Part shown: positions 33,680 through 42,633 of the stretch, piece by piece
Layout of the letters: every line of letters begins with the position of its first letter
How positions within the stretch are numbered: the stretch's first letter is position 1
Notes under the pieces: generated by a model
What the model was told of the DNA's origin: nothing
What the model saw: only the letters and a program-made list of their open reading frames with translations
The model's database searches: none
Assembly (NCBI GenBank): GCA_964542315.1
Contig: CAZIUA010000001.1
Location: forward strand, 1-64,000
DNA length: 64,000 nt
Direction: 5' to 3'
Source: UBA11524 sp964542315
GTDB taxonomy: Bacteria > Bacillota > Clostridia > Christensenellales > Aristaeellaceae
Made by a program: the position numbers and the translations under genes

Positions 33680-34123
33680 TTACGGTGGTGCGGAGCGATC
33701 CGTGCCGCCTTTTTGCTGCACATCGTAGACCTGCGATAGTGGGATGCACCGTCCGTCGGTGAAAATGATGTGCCGCGCCGTTGTGTCGATCCGCCTGACC
33801 TGCCCGGTGACGCTGACGAATGCGCCGCCGGGCTTTTTGTCATCCGGGAGGAAGCAGGTCAGCATGACTTCCGGGCGTTCCGGCAGGCGGCTGAGCAAGC
33901 CGGTGAGCTGCGTGTTCAGGCGGATGCAGTCCTCCTCGGTCAATTCGGGCCGGTGCTCAGTCAGGCGCGCTTTCTCCGCGACCGCGTCCTCATAGCCGGT
34001 CAGCGCGGCGAAGGGAGCGAACTGTGCCGCACGCTGGAGGGGTGCCATGCGCGGGCGGCGCGGTGAAACGTGATGGGGCAGGTCGATGATGTCATCATAG
34101 CGGCGAAGGGCGATATCGTTCAT
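33680..34123 (-). CDS. YolD-like protein
   Basis: 147 residues with the YolD signature YDDIIDLPHHVSPRRPRMAPLQRAAQFAPFAALTGYEDAV in its first third. Its ATG overlaps the polymerase stop by four bases. YolD-like proteins commonly accompany UvrX/UmuC polymerases and are believed to be accessory factors in SOS mutagenesis. The C-terminal half (VSVTGQVRRIDTTARHIIFTDGRCIPL) resembles the small beta domain of the family. Confidence 0.85.
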   Translation of the reverse strand: MNDIALRRYDDIIDLPHHVSPRRPRMAPLQRAAQFAPFAALTGYEDAVAEKARLTEHRPELTEEDCIRLNTQLTGLLSRLPERPEVMLTCFLPDDKKPGGAFVSVTGQVRRIDTTARHIIFTDGRCIPLSQVYDVQQKGGTDRSAPP

Positions 34124-35643
34124 GCCTTGTGACCTCCGATCTGCTGGTTGCGCGCCATGGCGGTGCCGCCCTCGAGCAGATTCATGCCCATGAGGATGGC
34201 GTTTTTGCCAAAGCGGCGGCGGATGCCGAGGATGGCCTCCTGACAGCGGCGTTCCCGATGCAGCACGGCCTGTGCGGCTTCCGCCTGGGCATCGCGCGCG
34301 GCATAGTCGGTGAACAGGTCGAGCTGCTCGCAGGTCGGGGCTTGCAGCTGGACGGCTTCCTCCGTCAGCACGCGGCCGGCGGCGATGTTGATTCGGCGGA
34401 TCAGCAGATCCGGATCGGCGATGCGGTCGAAGATGGAGAGCGCGGCCTCCGTCAGCAGGCGCGTGGAGGCGGTCATCTGCGTCAGGCTGATGCTGGCATG
34501 TACGCCGCGCGGCATGACGCGCCCATAATGATCCGTTTCCAGCGGCCCGTTGTAGGCGGCGCGTAGGGCCGGATCAGCCAGGCTGTCCGCATCATAGCCG
34601 ATGGCCAGCACCACCTGATCGGTCATGAGGTGCTGCGCGACCAGATCCAGGGAGAGCCCATCCGCCATCTCGCGGACGATCAGCCGTGCCTGGTCATGCG
34701 CATAGGGGCAGTGCAGCACCTGGCCGACGCTCAGGCTGTGGCTGACGGGCTTGAAGGCCTTGATGTCCGCGATGGTGCAGGGCTCATAGCCCCAGGCGTG
34801 GTCGATGAGCAGCTCCGCGTTGACGCCGAAGAGCTTGTACAGCAGATCCTCGCTGAAGCAGGAGCCGGCTTTCCCCATGGAGCAACGGGCGATATCGCCC
34901 ATGGTGTACAGGTTGTGTTTGGCCAGCTTGCGCGCATAGCCGCCGCCGACACGCCAGAAATCCGTGATGGGCTGATGGCTCCAGAGCAAGCGGCGGTAGC
35001 TGTTTTCGTCCAGCTCGGCAATGCGGACGCCCTGTGCATCCGGCATGGCCTTCTTGGCCACGATATCCATGGCGACCTTGGCCAGATAGAGGTTCGTGCC
35101 GATGCCGACCGTGGCGGTGATGCCTGTTTCCGCCAGCACATCGCGGATCATCCGCGTGGCGAATTCCCGTGCGGTCATGTGGGCGGCGGCAAGATAGGGC
35201 GTGGCGTCGATGAACACCTCGTCAATGGAGTACACATGGATGTCCTCTGGCGCGACATATTTCAGATACAGCGCATAGATCTGCGTGCTGACCTCGATGT
35301 AGCGCGCCATGCGGGGCGGCGCCTTGATGAAGTCCAGCGCCATCTCGGGATGGGCGGCCAGCGCATCGGCATCCCAGGAGGATCCGGTGAAGCGGCGTCC
35401 AGGTGCCTGCATGCGGCGGCGCGCGTTGACATTGGCCACCTGCTGGATGGCCTCAAACAGGCGCGGGCGTCCGGGGATCCCGCAGGCCTTCAGGGAAGGG
35501 GACACAGCCAGGCAGATGGTCTTTTCCGTCCGGGTGACGTCCGCGACCACCAGATGGGTCGAAAGCGGATCCAGTCCGCGATCCACGCATTCCACCGATG
35601 CGTAGAAGGATTTCAGGTCAATGGCGATATATTGGCGTTCCAC
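34120..35643 (-). CDS. Y-family DNA polymerase, UmuC/UvrX-like
   Basis: 507 residues from GTG 35643, chosen because AAGGTGG is 9 bases upstream; an ATG 48 bases earlier would put the LexA box inside the gene. Catalytic acids appear in YIAIDLKSFYASVEC (start) and YSIDEVFIDATPYL (near 130). The finger, palm and little-finger order is normal. It carries out error-prone translesion synthesis. LexA boxes upstream and the YolD-like partner support SOS control. Confidence 0.92.
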   Translation of the reverse strand: MERQYIAIDLKSFYASVECVDRGLDPLSTHLVVADVTRTEKTICLAVSPSLKACGIPGRPRLFEAIQQVANVNARRRMQAPGRRFTGSSWDADALAAHPEMALDFIKAPPRMARYIEVSTQIYALYLKYVAPEDIHVYSIDEVFIDATPYLAAAHMTAREFATRMIRDVLAETGITATVGIGTNLYLAKVAMDIVAKKAMPDAQGVRIAELDENSYRRLLWSHQPITDFWRVGGGYARKLAKHNLYTMGDIARCSMGKAGSCFSEDLLYKLFGVNAELLIDHAWGYEPCTIADIKAFKPVSHSLSVGQVLHCPYAHDQARLIVREMADGLSLDLVAQHLMTDQVVLAIGYDADSLADPALRAAYNGPLETDHYGRVMPRGVHASISLTQMTASTRLLTEAALSIFDRIADPDLLIRRINIAAGRVLTEEAVQLQAPTCEQLDLFTDYAARDAQAEAAQAVLHRERRCQEAILGIRRRFGKNAILMGMNLLEGGTAMARNQQIGGHKA

Positions 35644-35670
35644 GGCGAAGATCCACCTTATTCCATAATA

Positions 35671-35684
35671 CGAACATATGTTCA
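35671..35684. promoter_or_regulatory. LexA (SOS) box 1
   Basis: CGAACATATGTTCA matches the Gram-positive consensus CGAACRNRYGTTYG except the last base. A -10-like TATTAT (35670-35665) abuts it on the minus strand. Confidence 0.8.
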
Positions 35685-35727
35685 TCATCAAGAATTCGAC
35701 GAATTCGGCGGATCTCCTTCTCGAATG

Positions 35728-35741
35728 CGAACAAAAATTCG
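35728..35741. promoter_or_regulatory. LexA (SOS) box 2
   Basis: CGAACAAAAATTCG has both half-sites with one mismatch, 43 bases upstream of box 1. Two boxes would give tighter repression. Confidence 0.5.
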
Positions 35742-35776
35742 CAGGAACATCATGGGAACACAGCGGACGCCATGCA

Positions 35777-35986
35777 GACTGTCGAAAAACAAGCCGTTTG
35801 CATCAGTTGTTCGCCGTCGGCAGACTGCAAATCGAAAATCGGCGACATGTGCGGCGATTTTCGGGCGATTTTGCTTGCATAAATCGCTTCCTAACACGGA
35901 GGAACGGCCGTCATGGCTGCTAAATGCCCTGACAGTGACGGAGTGCAAACTCAAAAAAGTGGCGAAAGCCACTTTTTTGACACCCT
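35777..35986 (-). repeat. 210-bp inverted repeat, left copy
   Basis: Matches 42601-42810 in reverse complement at roughly 85-90% by eye, both 210 bp. It includes a terminator hairpin AAAAAAGTGGC-GAAA-GCCACTTTTTT (35953-35978) at the side facing the rhamnose genes. No coding potential is apparent. The gap 35644-36044 also holds the two LexA boxes and the rhaD terminator. Confidence 0.85.
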
Positions 35987-35991
35987 GAAAA

Positions 35992-36019
35992 GCCGTCCCC
36001 ACCTTTCAGCAGGGACGGC
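35992..36019 (-). terminator. Terminator after rhaD
   Basis: GCCGTCCC (35992-35999) and GGGACGGC (36012-36019); the minus-strand transcript continues into CTTTTCAG, 26 bases after the rhaD stop. Confidence 0.75.
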
Positions 36020-36044
36020 CTTGATATGCATTTTGTCAGCAGGT

Positions 36045-36869
36045 TCAGTCGAGGAAGTCCTCGCGCAGGTTCACGCCGAACTCCTTGGCGATGGCGCGCA
36101 GATCGTCATCCTGGATGGTCTGCAGCTCGGGCAGGCCGGTGGACTTCTGCTTCACCCAGATCTCGGCGGCCTTCTCGATGGTGTGCATCAGGCCGAAGGT
36201 GATGTCGAAGTCGGGGCCGGAGGCGAACAGGCCGTGATGCGCCCACACAGCGGCATCAAAGTCCTCCATCTTCTTGCAGGTGGCCAGGGCGATGTCCGCG
36301 CCGCCGGGAACCATCCACGGCACAACGCCCACGCCGCCGGGGAAAACCACGGGGCACTCGGTCGCGCTTTTCCACAGGGCGCGGGAGAAATCGCGATCGG
36401 TCAGGGGAAGCACGAAGGTCATGGCGATGATGTTCGCCGGGTGCGCGTGGTAGATCACACGATGCGCACCGTTCGTGGCCTTGGCGCGAACGCAGTGGTT
36501 CATGTAGTGGCTCGGGAATTCGCTGGTGGGCTTGCCGCCGTTCACCAGGCCCCACACGATGCGGTAGGAATCGCCCTTGTCGTTGATCTCGACCACGCAG
36601 ATGGAATCCTCCGGGTCGGTGATGACATTGCGGAAAAACTTGCCGCTGCCGGTGGAGAGGAAGTAGGAGCCAGCCAGGTGCTCGCCGGTGACGCCCATGT
36701 TGACCCAGGGACGGGGCTCGGCGTCGAAGAAGGGCTTCATCTCGGCCACTTCCGCGTCGGTGAGGCGGTAGGTCAGGTTGCCGCCGTTGCGCTCATGCCA
36801 GCCCTGATGCCAGCCGTCGTCGGCCATGCGGATGTATTTCTTGACGATAGAGATGTCGAGCATACCCAT
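36045..36869 (-). CDS. rhaD: Rhamnulose-1-phosphate aldolase
   Basis: 274 residues from ATG 36869, with GGAGG 9 bases upstream; this equals the E. coli RhaD length. Class II aldolase with zinc-ligand histidines in VIYHAHPANIIAMTF and WAHHGLFASG and the catalytic acid region PEDSICVVEINDKG. It splits L-rhamnulose-1-phosphate to dihydroxyacetone phosphate and L-lactaldehyde. Last gene of the rhaM-B-A-D operon; 213 bases with several stem-loops (CCAAAGGGC/GCCCTTTGG, CCGCGCC/GGCGCGG) separate it from rhaA. Confidence 0.95.
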   Translation of the reverse strand: MGMLDISIVKKYIRMADDGWHQGWHERNGGNLTYRLTDAEVAEMKPFFDAEPRPWVNMGVTGEHLAGSYFLSTGSGKFFRNVITDPEDSICVVEINDKGDSYRIVWGLVNGGKPTSEFPSHYMNHCVRAKATNGAHRVIYHAHPANIIAMTFVLPLTDRDFSRALWKSATECPVVFPGGVGVVPWMVPGGADIALATCKKMEDFDAAVWAHHGLFASGPDFDITFGLMHTIEKAAEIWVKQKSTGLPELQTIQDDDLRAIAKEFGVNLREDFLD

Positions 36870-37082
36870 TGTCGTATTCCTCCTAAATGCAGATGTTTTT
36901 TGTGCTCCGAAGGTTTCCAAAGGGCAATCGGAAAGCCCTTTGGCCGCGCCCGCAGGCGCGGGAGCTATGTGCGTGAAATGGTTTTGCCTCTGCGGAGATG
37001 AGGCGGGGGCTTTCCGAGCGCCCCCTCCACCCCTTCGGCGCCCTTTACTTTAGGCGAGCGCGGTTGACGCGCAAAGGGAAAA

Positions 37083-38348
37083 TCACACGCGCTTCAGCTG
37101 GACTTCCTTTTCATAGTCCAGCACCTTCTGGAACCACTCGCCATCGGCGGGCTTGCCGCAGCGGCGGCAGTATTCGTTCCAGATCTCGCCGAAGGGCAGG
37201 GTCTTCATCTCCTCCTGGGCGACCATCAGCGCCGTCCAGTCATCCTTGTCCTGCATGGCCTTGTGCTCGTCGGTGGGGGTGAGCAGCGCCATCAGCAGGG
37301 CCTTCTGCACATTGCGGAAGCCCACGACCCATGCGCTGACACGGTTGATGCTCGCATCGAAGTAGTCCAGCGCCATGTGGACCTTGCCGTCCAGGCCGCC
37401 GCAGCGAACGATCTCCTTGCAGATCTCCTTCGTCTCGTCGTCCAGCAGCACCACATGGTCGGAGTCCCAGCGGATGGGGCGGGTGATGTGCAGCGCCAGC
37501 TCGGGGAAGAAGGCCAGCAGCGCGGGGATCTTGTCCGACACGACCTCGGTGGGGTGATAGTGGCCGTTATCCATCAGCGGGATGCACTTGCCGGGGTTCA
37601 TGGCGGCATAGGTCAGGGCGTATTCAGCGCTGCCGACGGTGTAGGCTTCCACGCCGATACCGAAGACCTTCGACTCCACGCAGGGCTTGACCTTGTCGAA
37701 ATCAAAGGGCTCGGAGAGGATCTCATCCATGCTCTCCTTATAGCGCACGCGCGGACCAAGGCGGTCAGCAGGGATGTCCTTGAAGCCATCGCCCGTCCAC
37801 ATGTTCATGACGCAGGGCTGGCCCAGCTCCTCGGCAAGATACTGGCTGATGCGGATGGAGGCCTTGCCGTGTTCGATCCAGAACTTGCGGGTCTCCTCGT
37901 TGGGGGAGGACAGGGTCAGCGGATCGCACTTGGGGTGGGAGAAGAAGGTGGGGTTGAAGTCGCAACCCAGGCCGCGCTCCTTGCAGAAATCGACCCACTT
38001 CTTGAAGTGCTTCGGCTCCAGCTTGTCGCGATCCACCCAGCCGCCGTTTTCCTCGTCGAAGATGGCGTAGCAGGCGTGCAGGTTCATCTTGGGCGTGCCG
38101 GGGCAGAGGGACATGACCATGTCCAGGTCGGCCATGAGCTCCTCAGGGGTGCGGGCGCGGCCGGGGTAGTTGCCGGTGGTCTGGATGCCGCCGGTCAGGG
38201 GGGCATTGGGGTCGCCGTCGAAGCCGCGCACGTCATCGCCCTGCCAGCAGTGCAGGGATACGGGGGCCTTCGCGAGCTTGTCCATTGCGGCCTCAACGTC
38301 GATGCCGAGGGCTTCGTACTTGGCCTTGGCCTGTTCGTAAAGCGTCAT
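37083..38348 (-). CDS. rhaA: L-rhamnose isomerase
   Basis: 421 residues from ATG 38348 (MTLYEQAKAKYEALGIDVEAAM), which aligns with the start of known RhaA proteins and has AAAGGA upstream; further in-frame sequence upstream is spurious. Family markers: SLHCWQGDDVRGFDG, TGGIQTTGNYPGRARTPEEL, and metal-binding LMDNGHYHPTEVVSDK plus ITRPIRWDSDHVVLLDD. It interconverts L-rhamnose and L-rhamnulose. It lies 58 bases after rhaB. Confidence 0.96.
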   Translation of the reverse strand: MTLYEQAKAKYEALGIDVEAAMDKLAKAPVSLHCWQGDDVRGFDGDPNAPLTGGIQTTGNYPGRARTPEELMADLDMVMSLCPGTPKMNLHACYAIFDEENGGWVDRDKLEPKHFKKWVDFCKERGLGCDFNPTFFSHPKCDPLTLSSPNEETRKFWIEHGKASIRISQYLAEELGQPCVMNMWTGDGFKDIPADRLGPRVRYKESMDEILSEPFDFDKVKPCVESKVFGIGVEAYTVGSAEYALTYAAMNPGKCIPLMDNGHYHPTEVVSDKIPALLAFFPELALHITRPIRWDSDHVVLLDDETKEICKEIVRCGGLDGKVHMALDYFDASINRVSAWVVGFRNVQKALLMALLTPTDEHKAMQDKDDWTALMVAQEEMKTLPFGEIWNEYCRRCGKPADGEWFQKVLDYEKEVQLKRV

Positions 38349-38406
38349 ATGGATCATCCTTTCATAAAAAAAGTGGGAATTATGCATGATGAATGGGGGA
38401 AAGCCG

Positions 38407-39813
38407 TTACGCTTTCGGCTGATATGTCTTGATGTCGAAGCTCCCCGGCAGGGCGGCGCGGAAGGACGCCAGGTCACCAAAGGCGCCATCCGTGATCATC
38501 TGCGCGGCGAGGTTGCCCAGTGCGGTGCCTTCGGTGGGGCCGGCGTATACGGGCAGGCCGGTCACATCGGCGGTCATCTGGTTGAGCACCACATTGGCGC
38601 TGCCGCCGCCGACAATGTTCACGCTGGTGAAGGTCTTGCCGGTGATGGCGCTCATTTCCTGGATGGACTTTCCGTAGCACACCGCCAGACCCATCGTGAC
38701 CGCGCGGAGCAGATCGCTCAGGCTTTCCGGTTCGGGCGCGCCTGCATCCCTGAGGGCGTGCCTGACCTCGTCGAGCATGCTTTCCGGCGCGAGGAAGCGG
38801 TTGTCCGCCGCATCCACATAGGCCGGATAGGTCGATTCAGCCGCCATCTGCGCCATTTCGGCGAAGGAGTGCGCCTTGTCGATCTCCTTGTGGATGCACT
38901 GGAGCATCCACATGCCCATGATGTTCTTGAGGAAGCGCGTCGTGCCGTTGTAGCCGCCCTCGTTGGTGAAGCCTGCGTGCAGCGCGGCTTCGCTGGTGAC
39001 GGGGGCCGTCAGCTCCGTGCCGAGCAGGCTCCAGGTGCCGGAGGAGAGGAAGGCGGCGCCGTCATCTTTCGCAGGCACGGCCATGTAGGCACTGCCGGTG
39101 TCGTGGGTGGCGGGGAGGATCACCGTGGCGGAATAGCCCACCTCGGCAGCGATCTCGTCCGTCAGGGCGCCCAGAACGGTGCCTGGCTTGACCAGGGGCG
39201 TGCGGAACCACTTCTCCGGAAGGCCAGCTGCCGCGCGGATGCTCTCCGACCATGCGCCGGTCTCCGCGTTGCACAGCGCGCCGGTGGTGCAGTTTGTCCA
39301 CTCGTGCGCCTTCTTCCCCGTGAGGAGGAAGGACAGGTATTCGGGCATCATGAGGAAGTCCTCGACCTGATCGGCGTATTCCGGGTGCTCCTTGAGCACG
39401 GCCATCATCTGGTAGACGGTGTTGAAGGGCTGCTTGGCGATGCCACACAGGCCGAAATGCGTGGGGAAGGGGAGCACCTGCTCCAGGGCGGCATCCATGC
39501 CGTCGGTGCGGGTATCACGGTAGTGGACGGCATCGCCCACGCGGTGATCCGCCGCGTCCAGCAGGACGAAATCGACGCCCCAGGTGTCGATGCCGATATA
39601 CGCTGGGGTGAAGCCCTGTTCCTTCGCGGCCTTCAGACCGGCGACGACGTGGTGCTCCAGGCCCTCGATGTCCCAGCAGAGGTGGCCGTTGACCATGCTT
39701 CCGCCATTGGGGAAGCGGTACACCTCACGGGTCTCGATCCGGCCGCCCTCCAGCCAGGCGACGATGTGCCGGCCGCTGGACGCGCCGATGTCGATTGCAA
39801 GATATGTCTTCAT
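38407..39813 (-). CDS. rhaB: Rhamnulokinase
   Basis: 468 residues, FGGY-type sugar kinase. The phosphate-binding start is YLAIDIGASSGRHIVAW. GIDTWGVDFVLLD carries the catalytic-type Asp region, TGALCNAETGAWS the sugar-binding loop, and ILPATHDTGSAYMAVP and NIVGGGSANVVLNQ the adenosine motif. It phosphorylates L-rhamnulose at O-1. It begins 7 bases after the rhaM stop, so it is translated from the same message. Confidence 0.95.
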   Translation of the reverse strand: MKTYLAIDIGASSGRHIVAWLEGGRIETREVYRFPNGGSMVNGHLCWDIEGLEHHVVAGLKAAKEQGFTPAYIGIDTWGVDFVLLDAADHRVGDAVHYRDTRTDGMDAALEQVLPFPTHFGLCGIAKQPFNTVYQMMAVLKEHPEYADQVEDFLMMPEYLSFLLTGKKAHEWTNCTTGALCNAETGAWSESIRAAAGLPEKWFRTPLVKPGTVLGALTDEIAAEVGYSATVILPATHDTGSAYMAVPAKDDGAAFLSSGTWSLLGTELTAPVTSEAALHAGFTNEGGYNGTTRFLKNIMGMWMLQCIHKEIDKAHSFAEMAQMAAESTYPAYVDAADNRFLAPESMLDEVRHALRDAGAPEPESLSDLLRAVTMGLAVCYGKSIQEMSAITGKTFTSVNIVGGGSANVVLNQMTADVTGLPVYAGPTEGTALGNLAAQMITDGAFGDLASFRAALPGSFDIKTYQPKA

Positions 39814-39820
39814 GTTGCGA

Positions 39821-40138
39821 TCACTCCATCAGGAACATGCACTGCATCTTCGGCTGTGCGCCGGTGACGGGATCCATCTCCAGCTCCAGCACATCATCCA
39901 TGTACACGTTCCACTTATCCACAATGGGGCTGCCGGCCTGGGTCTTCTCGGCGAATTCGATGCCCTGCTCGCACTCGTAATAGCCGAAGAGCACATCGCC
40001 GTCGGACCAGATGGTATAGTTGCGGATGCCGGCCGCCTTGAGCAGCTCGACCATCTCCGGCCAGATCTCATCGTGCCGGCGCTTGTATTCAGCCTGCATG
40101 CCGGGCTTGATGCGCCCCTTCCATGCAAATCTCTCCAT
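39821..40138 (-). CDS. rhaM: L-rhamnose mutarotase
   Basis: 105 residues from ATG 40138, with GGAGG upstream; earlier in-frame ATGs are excluded since the promoter lies between 40206 and 40234. E. coli RhaM has 104. The signature EYKRRHDEIWPEMVELLKAAGIRNYTIW includes the catalytic His. It equilibrates alpha and beta anomers of L-rhamnose for the isomerase, fitting with the neighbouring phosphorylase that would release rhamnose. First gene of the operon. Confidence 0.95.
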   Translation of the reverse strand: MERFAWKGRIKPGMQAEYKRRHDEIWPEMVELLKAAGIRNYTIWSDGDVLFGYYECEQGIEFAEKTQAGSPIVDKWNVYMDDVLELEMDPVTGAQPKMQCMFLME

Positions 40139-40205
40139 TTTCGTGTCCTCCTTCGCAGAATCAAAATGGTGGGTATGCGAGAATGACTGGACTTCCTTAC
40201 CATAT

Positions 40206-40234
40206 ATTATAGGTGTTGCCAGATGGCTTGTCAA
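40206..40234 (-). promoter_or_regulatory. Consensus promoter for rhaM-B-A-D
   Basis: On the minus strand TTGACA (40234-40229), 17 bases, TATAAT (40211-40206): both hexamers perfect. Confidence 0.9.
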
Positions 40235-40288
40235 TGACGGGAGACGAATGTTGAACATGACTGAGGTGAAAATGGACAGAATCGGGGA

Positions 40289-40318
40289 TTGCGAAGGAAC
40301 GTCGGACTATGCTATAAT
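40289..40318 (+). promoter_or_regulatory. Promoter for GH112 gene
   Basis: TTGCGA (40289-40294), 18 bases, TATAAT (40313-40318). It is back-to-back with the rha promoter, so a regulator bound in 40235-40288 could control both. Confidence 0.65.
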
Positions 40319-40393
40319 AAAATGAGAGCGGATGGCATGTGCGATGTGGCGAAATGCCGTCCGATGGCTGCAAAAGCATGGAGGAACGTTCGT

Positions 40394-42541
40394 ATGGATC
40401 AAAAGTACCGTCAGGGAGGATTCACCCTTCCCGGTGAGGCTGGATATGAAAAACTAACGCTGGGACTGGCGAAAAAGTGGGGTGCGGACGTCATCCGCGA
40501 CAGCGATGGCACCAAGCTCTCCCCTGAGATCGTGGAGGCCGGGTACAGCATTTATTCGACCATCTGCATCATCCGCCAGCATAATGCCTTCGCGCAGGCG
40601 CATCCGGACAGCCAGCAGCAGACCTTCCTCTGCTCTGATCCGGTGGTGGCGGAAGGCGAAACGCTGGTCATCCGCCCGATGGATGGCTTCTTTGCTGAGC
40701 AGTTCGAGCTCAACGATACGCCCGACGCGCTGGCCTACTGGCAAGTGTATGACCGCACGGCCAATACCCTCGTTCCGGCGGACAAGTGGCAGTACGCCGG
40801 CGGTGCGGTGACCGTCACCGGCTGCACCCCCTGGCATGAGTACACCGTGTCCTTCCTGTGCTGGCGCATCTGGGAAGAGATCAATATGTACAACCACACC
40901 ACCAACCACTGGACCAGCGAGCATCTGCGCCAGCTGGATCCCCGCCATCCTGCGGCATGGGAATATCTGCAGAACTGGCTGGAGGAATGGTGCGTGAACA
41001 ATCCGGCGACCAATGTGGTGCGCCTGACGAGCCTGTTCTACAACTTTGTGTGGATCTTCGGCGATGATACGCGCCTGCGCAGCCGCTACTGCGACTGGGC
41101 GAGCTATGACTATACCGTGTCGGTCGCCGCGCTGAAGGCCTTCGAGGCGGAATACGGCTATTCCCTCACGGCGGAAGACTTCATCAACCAGGGCAAGCTG
41201 CAAGTGACGCACATGCCCCCCACCCAGGCCAAGAAGGACTACATGGCCTTCATCATGAAATTCGTTGCCGAAAAGGCGAAGACCCTGGTGGACATCATCC
41301 ACAAGCACGGCAAGCAGGCCTATGTCTTCTATGACGATAGCTGGGTCGGCATGGAGCCCTATGGCCCCTACTTCAGCCAGGTCGGCTTTGACGGGCTGAT
41401 CAAGTGCGTGTTCTCCGGCTTTGAGTGCCGCCTGTGCGCCAATGCGCAGGTGCCTACGCATGAGCTGCGCTTCCACCCGTATCTGTTCCCCGTGGGGCTG
41501 GGCGGCCTGCCGACCTTCTCCGAGGGCGGTGATCCCTCCCGCGATGCCCTCCAGTATTGGCAGCATGTCCGCCGCGCGCTGCTGCGCCAGAGCGTGGACC
41601 GGATCGGCCTGGGCGGATACCTCTCCCTGACGGTGCCCTTCCCGGATTTCCACGACACGATGGAGAATATGGCCATCGAATTCCGCCGCATCAAGGAGCT
41701 GCATCAGCACGGTGCGCCCCTGACCGCGCCGGTCCGTGTGGCGGTGCTGCACACCTGGGGCAAGCTGCGCTCCTGGACGCTGTCCGGCCACTTCCATGAA
41801 ACGGATATGCACGACCTCATCCACATCAACGAGGCACTGTCCGGCCTGCCGGTGGACGTGAAGTTCGTGAGCTTTGAGGATGTGGAAAACGGCGCGCTGG
41901 CCGATGCGGATGTGGTCATCAACGCTGGCCGCGCGGGCGATGCCTGGTCAGGCGGCGATGCGTGGAAGTCCGAGCGCCTTGTGGCCGAGCTGACCCGCTT
42001 TGTGCATGAGGGCGGCGCGTTTATCGGTGTGGGCGAGCCCAGCGCCGTGCCGGGCTATCACACCTACTTCCGCATGGCGAATGTGCTGGGCATCGACGAG
42101 GATACCGGCGTGAGGGTCTGCCATGGCAAGTGGAGCTTCGATGTGGCGGAAGCGCCCTTCGCCCTGGATGAGAGCGTCATGGCGGCGAACAAGCACCTCT
42201 ACCTCACCGATGGTAAGGCGACCGTCCTTGCGGCGGCGCAGGGCGTCCCGCAGATGACGATGCACCCCTTCGGAAAGGGCTGGGGCGTGTATATGAGCGG
42301 CTTCCGCGTCAATGCGGACAGCACGCGCATGCTGCTGGAGCTGCTGCTGCACGTCAATGGCGTCCAGCACAAGGATGTGTATCTGACCGACAATGCGCAG
42401 GTGGAGACCGCTTATTTCCCGGCGGATGACACGCTGGTGGTGTTCAACAACGCCGAGCACGCGGTGGACTGCACTGTCCACACCCCGGCGGGCGATGTGG
42501 CCTACAGCCTGGCCCCGATGGAAACGAAGATCGTGCGGTGA
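40394..42541 (+). CDS. GH112 phosphorylase, probably D-galactosyl-beta-1,4-L-rhamnose phosphorylase
   Basis: 715 residues from ATG 40394, with GGAGGA 8 bases upstream; upstream in-frame codons overlap the promoter. GH112 proteins are about 700-750 residues and phosphorolyse beta-galactosides to alpha-galactose-1-phosphate. Segments seen: GGFTLPGEAGYEKLTLGLAKKWGADVIRDSDGTKLSPE, HTTNHWTSEH, and YDDSWVGMEPYGPYF near 313-327, where I place the general-acid Asp from memory of the family. The divergent rhamnose operon points to galactosyl-rhamnose from rhamnogalacturonan I rather than lacto-N-biose. Cytoplasmic. Confidence 0.88.
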   Translation: MDQKYRQGGFTLPGEAGYEKLTLGLAKKWGADVIRDSDGTKLSPEIVEAGYSIYSTICIIRQHNAFAQAHPDSQQQTFLCSDPVVAEGETLVIRPMDGFFAEQFELNDTPDALAYWQVYDRTANTLVPADKWQYAGGAVTVTGCTPWHEYTVSFLCWRIWEEINMYNHTTNHWTSEHLRQLDPRHPAAWEYLQNWLEEWCVNNPATNVVRLTSLFYNFVWIFGDDTRLRSRYCDWASYDYTVSVAALKAFEAEYGYSLTAEDFINQGKLQVTHMPPTQAKKDYMAFIMKFVAEKAKTLVDIIHKHGKQAYVFYDDSWVGMEPYGPYFSQVGFDGLIKCVFSGFECRLCANAQVPTHELRFHPYLFPVGLGGLPTFSEGGDPSRDALQYWQHVRRALLRQSVDRIGLGGYLSLTVPFPDFHDTMENMAIEFRRIKELHQHGAPLTAPVRVAVLHTWGKLRSWTLSGHFHETDMHDLIHINEALSGLPVDVKFVSFEDVENGALADADVVINAGRAGDAWSGGDAWKSERLVAELTRFVHEGGAFIGVGEPSAVPGYHTYFRMANVLGIDEDTGVRVCHGKWSFDVAEAPFALDESVMAANKHLYLTDGKATVLAAAQGVPQMTMHPFGKGWGVYMSGFRVNADSTRMLLELLLHVNGVQHKDVYLTDNAQVETAYFPADDTLVVFNNAEHAVDCTVHTPAGDVAYSLAPMETKIVR

Positions 42542-42567
42542 AAAACCGCTGCGAATGGTATATGAAA

Positions 42568-42633
42568 AGGCCGCTGTTCCACGTCGGAGCAGTGGCCTGA
42601 GGGCGTCAAAAAAGTGGCGAAAGCCACTTTTTT
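42568..42633 (+). terminator. Tandem hairpins after GH112 gene
   Basis: A first stem (GGCCGCTGTTCC with GGAGCAGTGGCC, two G-T pairs) is followed by AAAAAAGTGGC-GAAA-GCCACTTTTTT inside the right repeat copy. The second has a T-run and should terminate in both directions. Confidence 0.75.

Noticed and set aside
40139..40258. Longer rhaM starting at 40258
   Set aside because: The extra 40 residues span a perfect promoter, and known RhaM proteins are about 104 residues.
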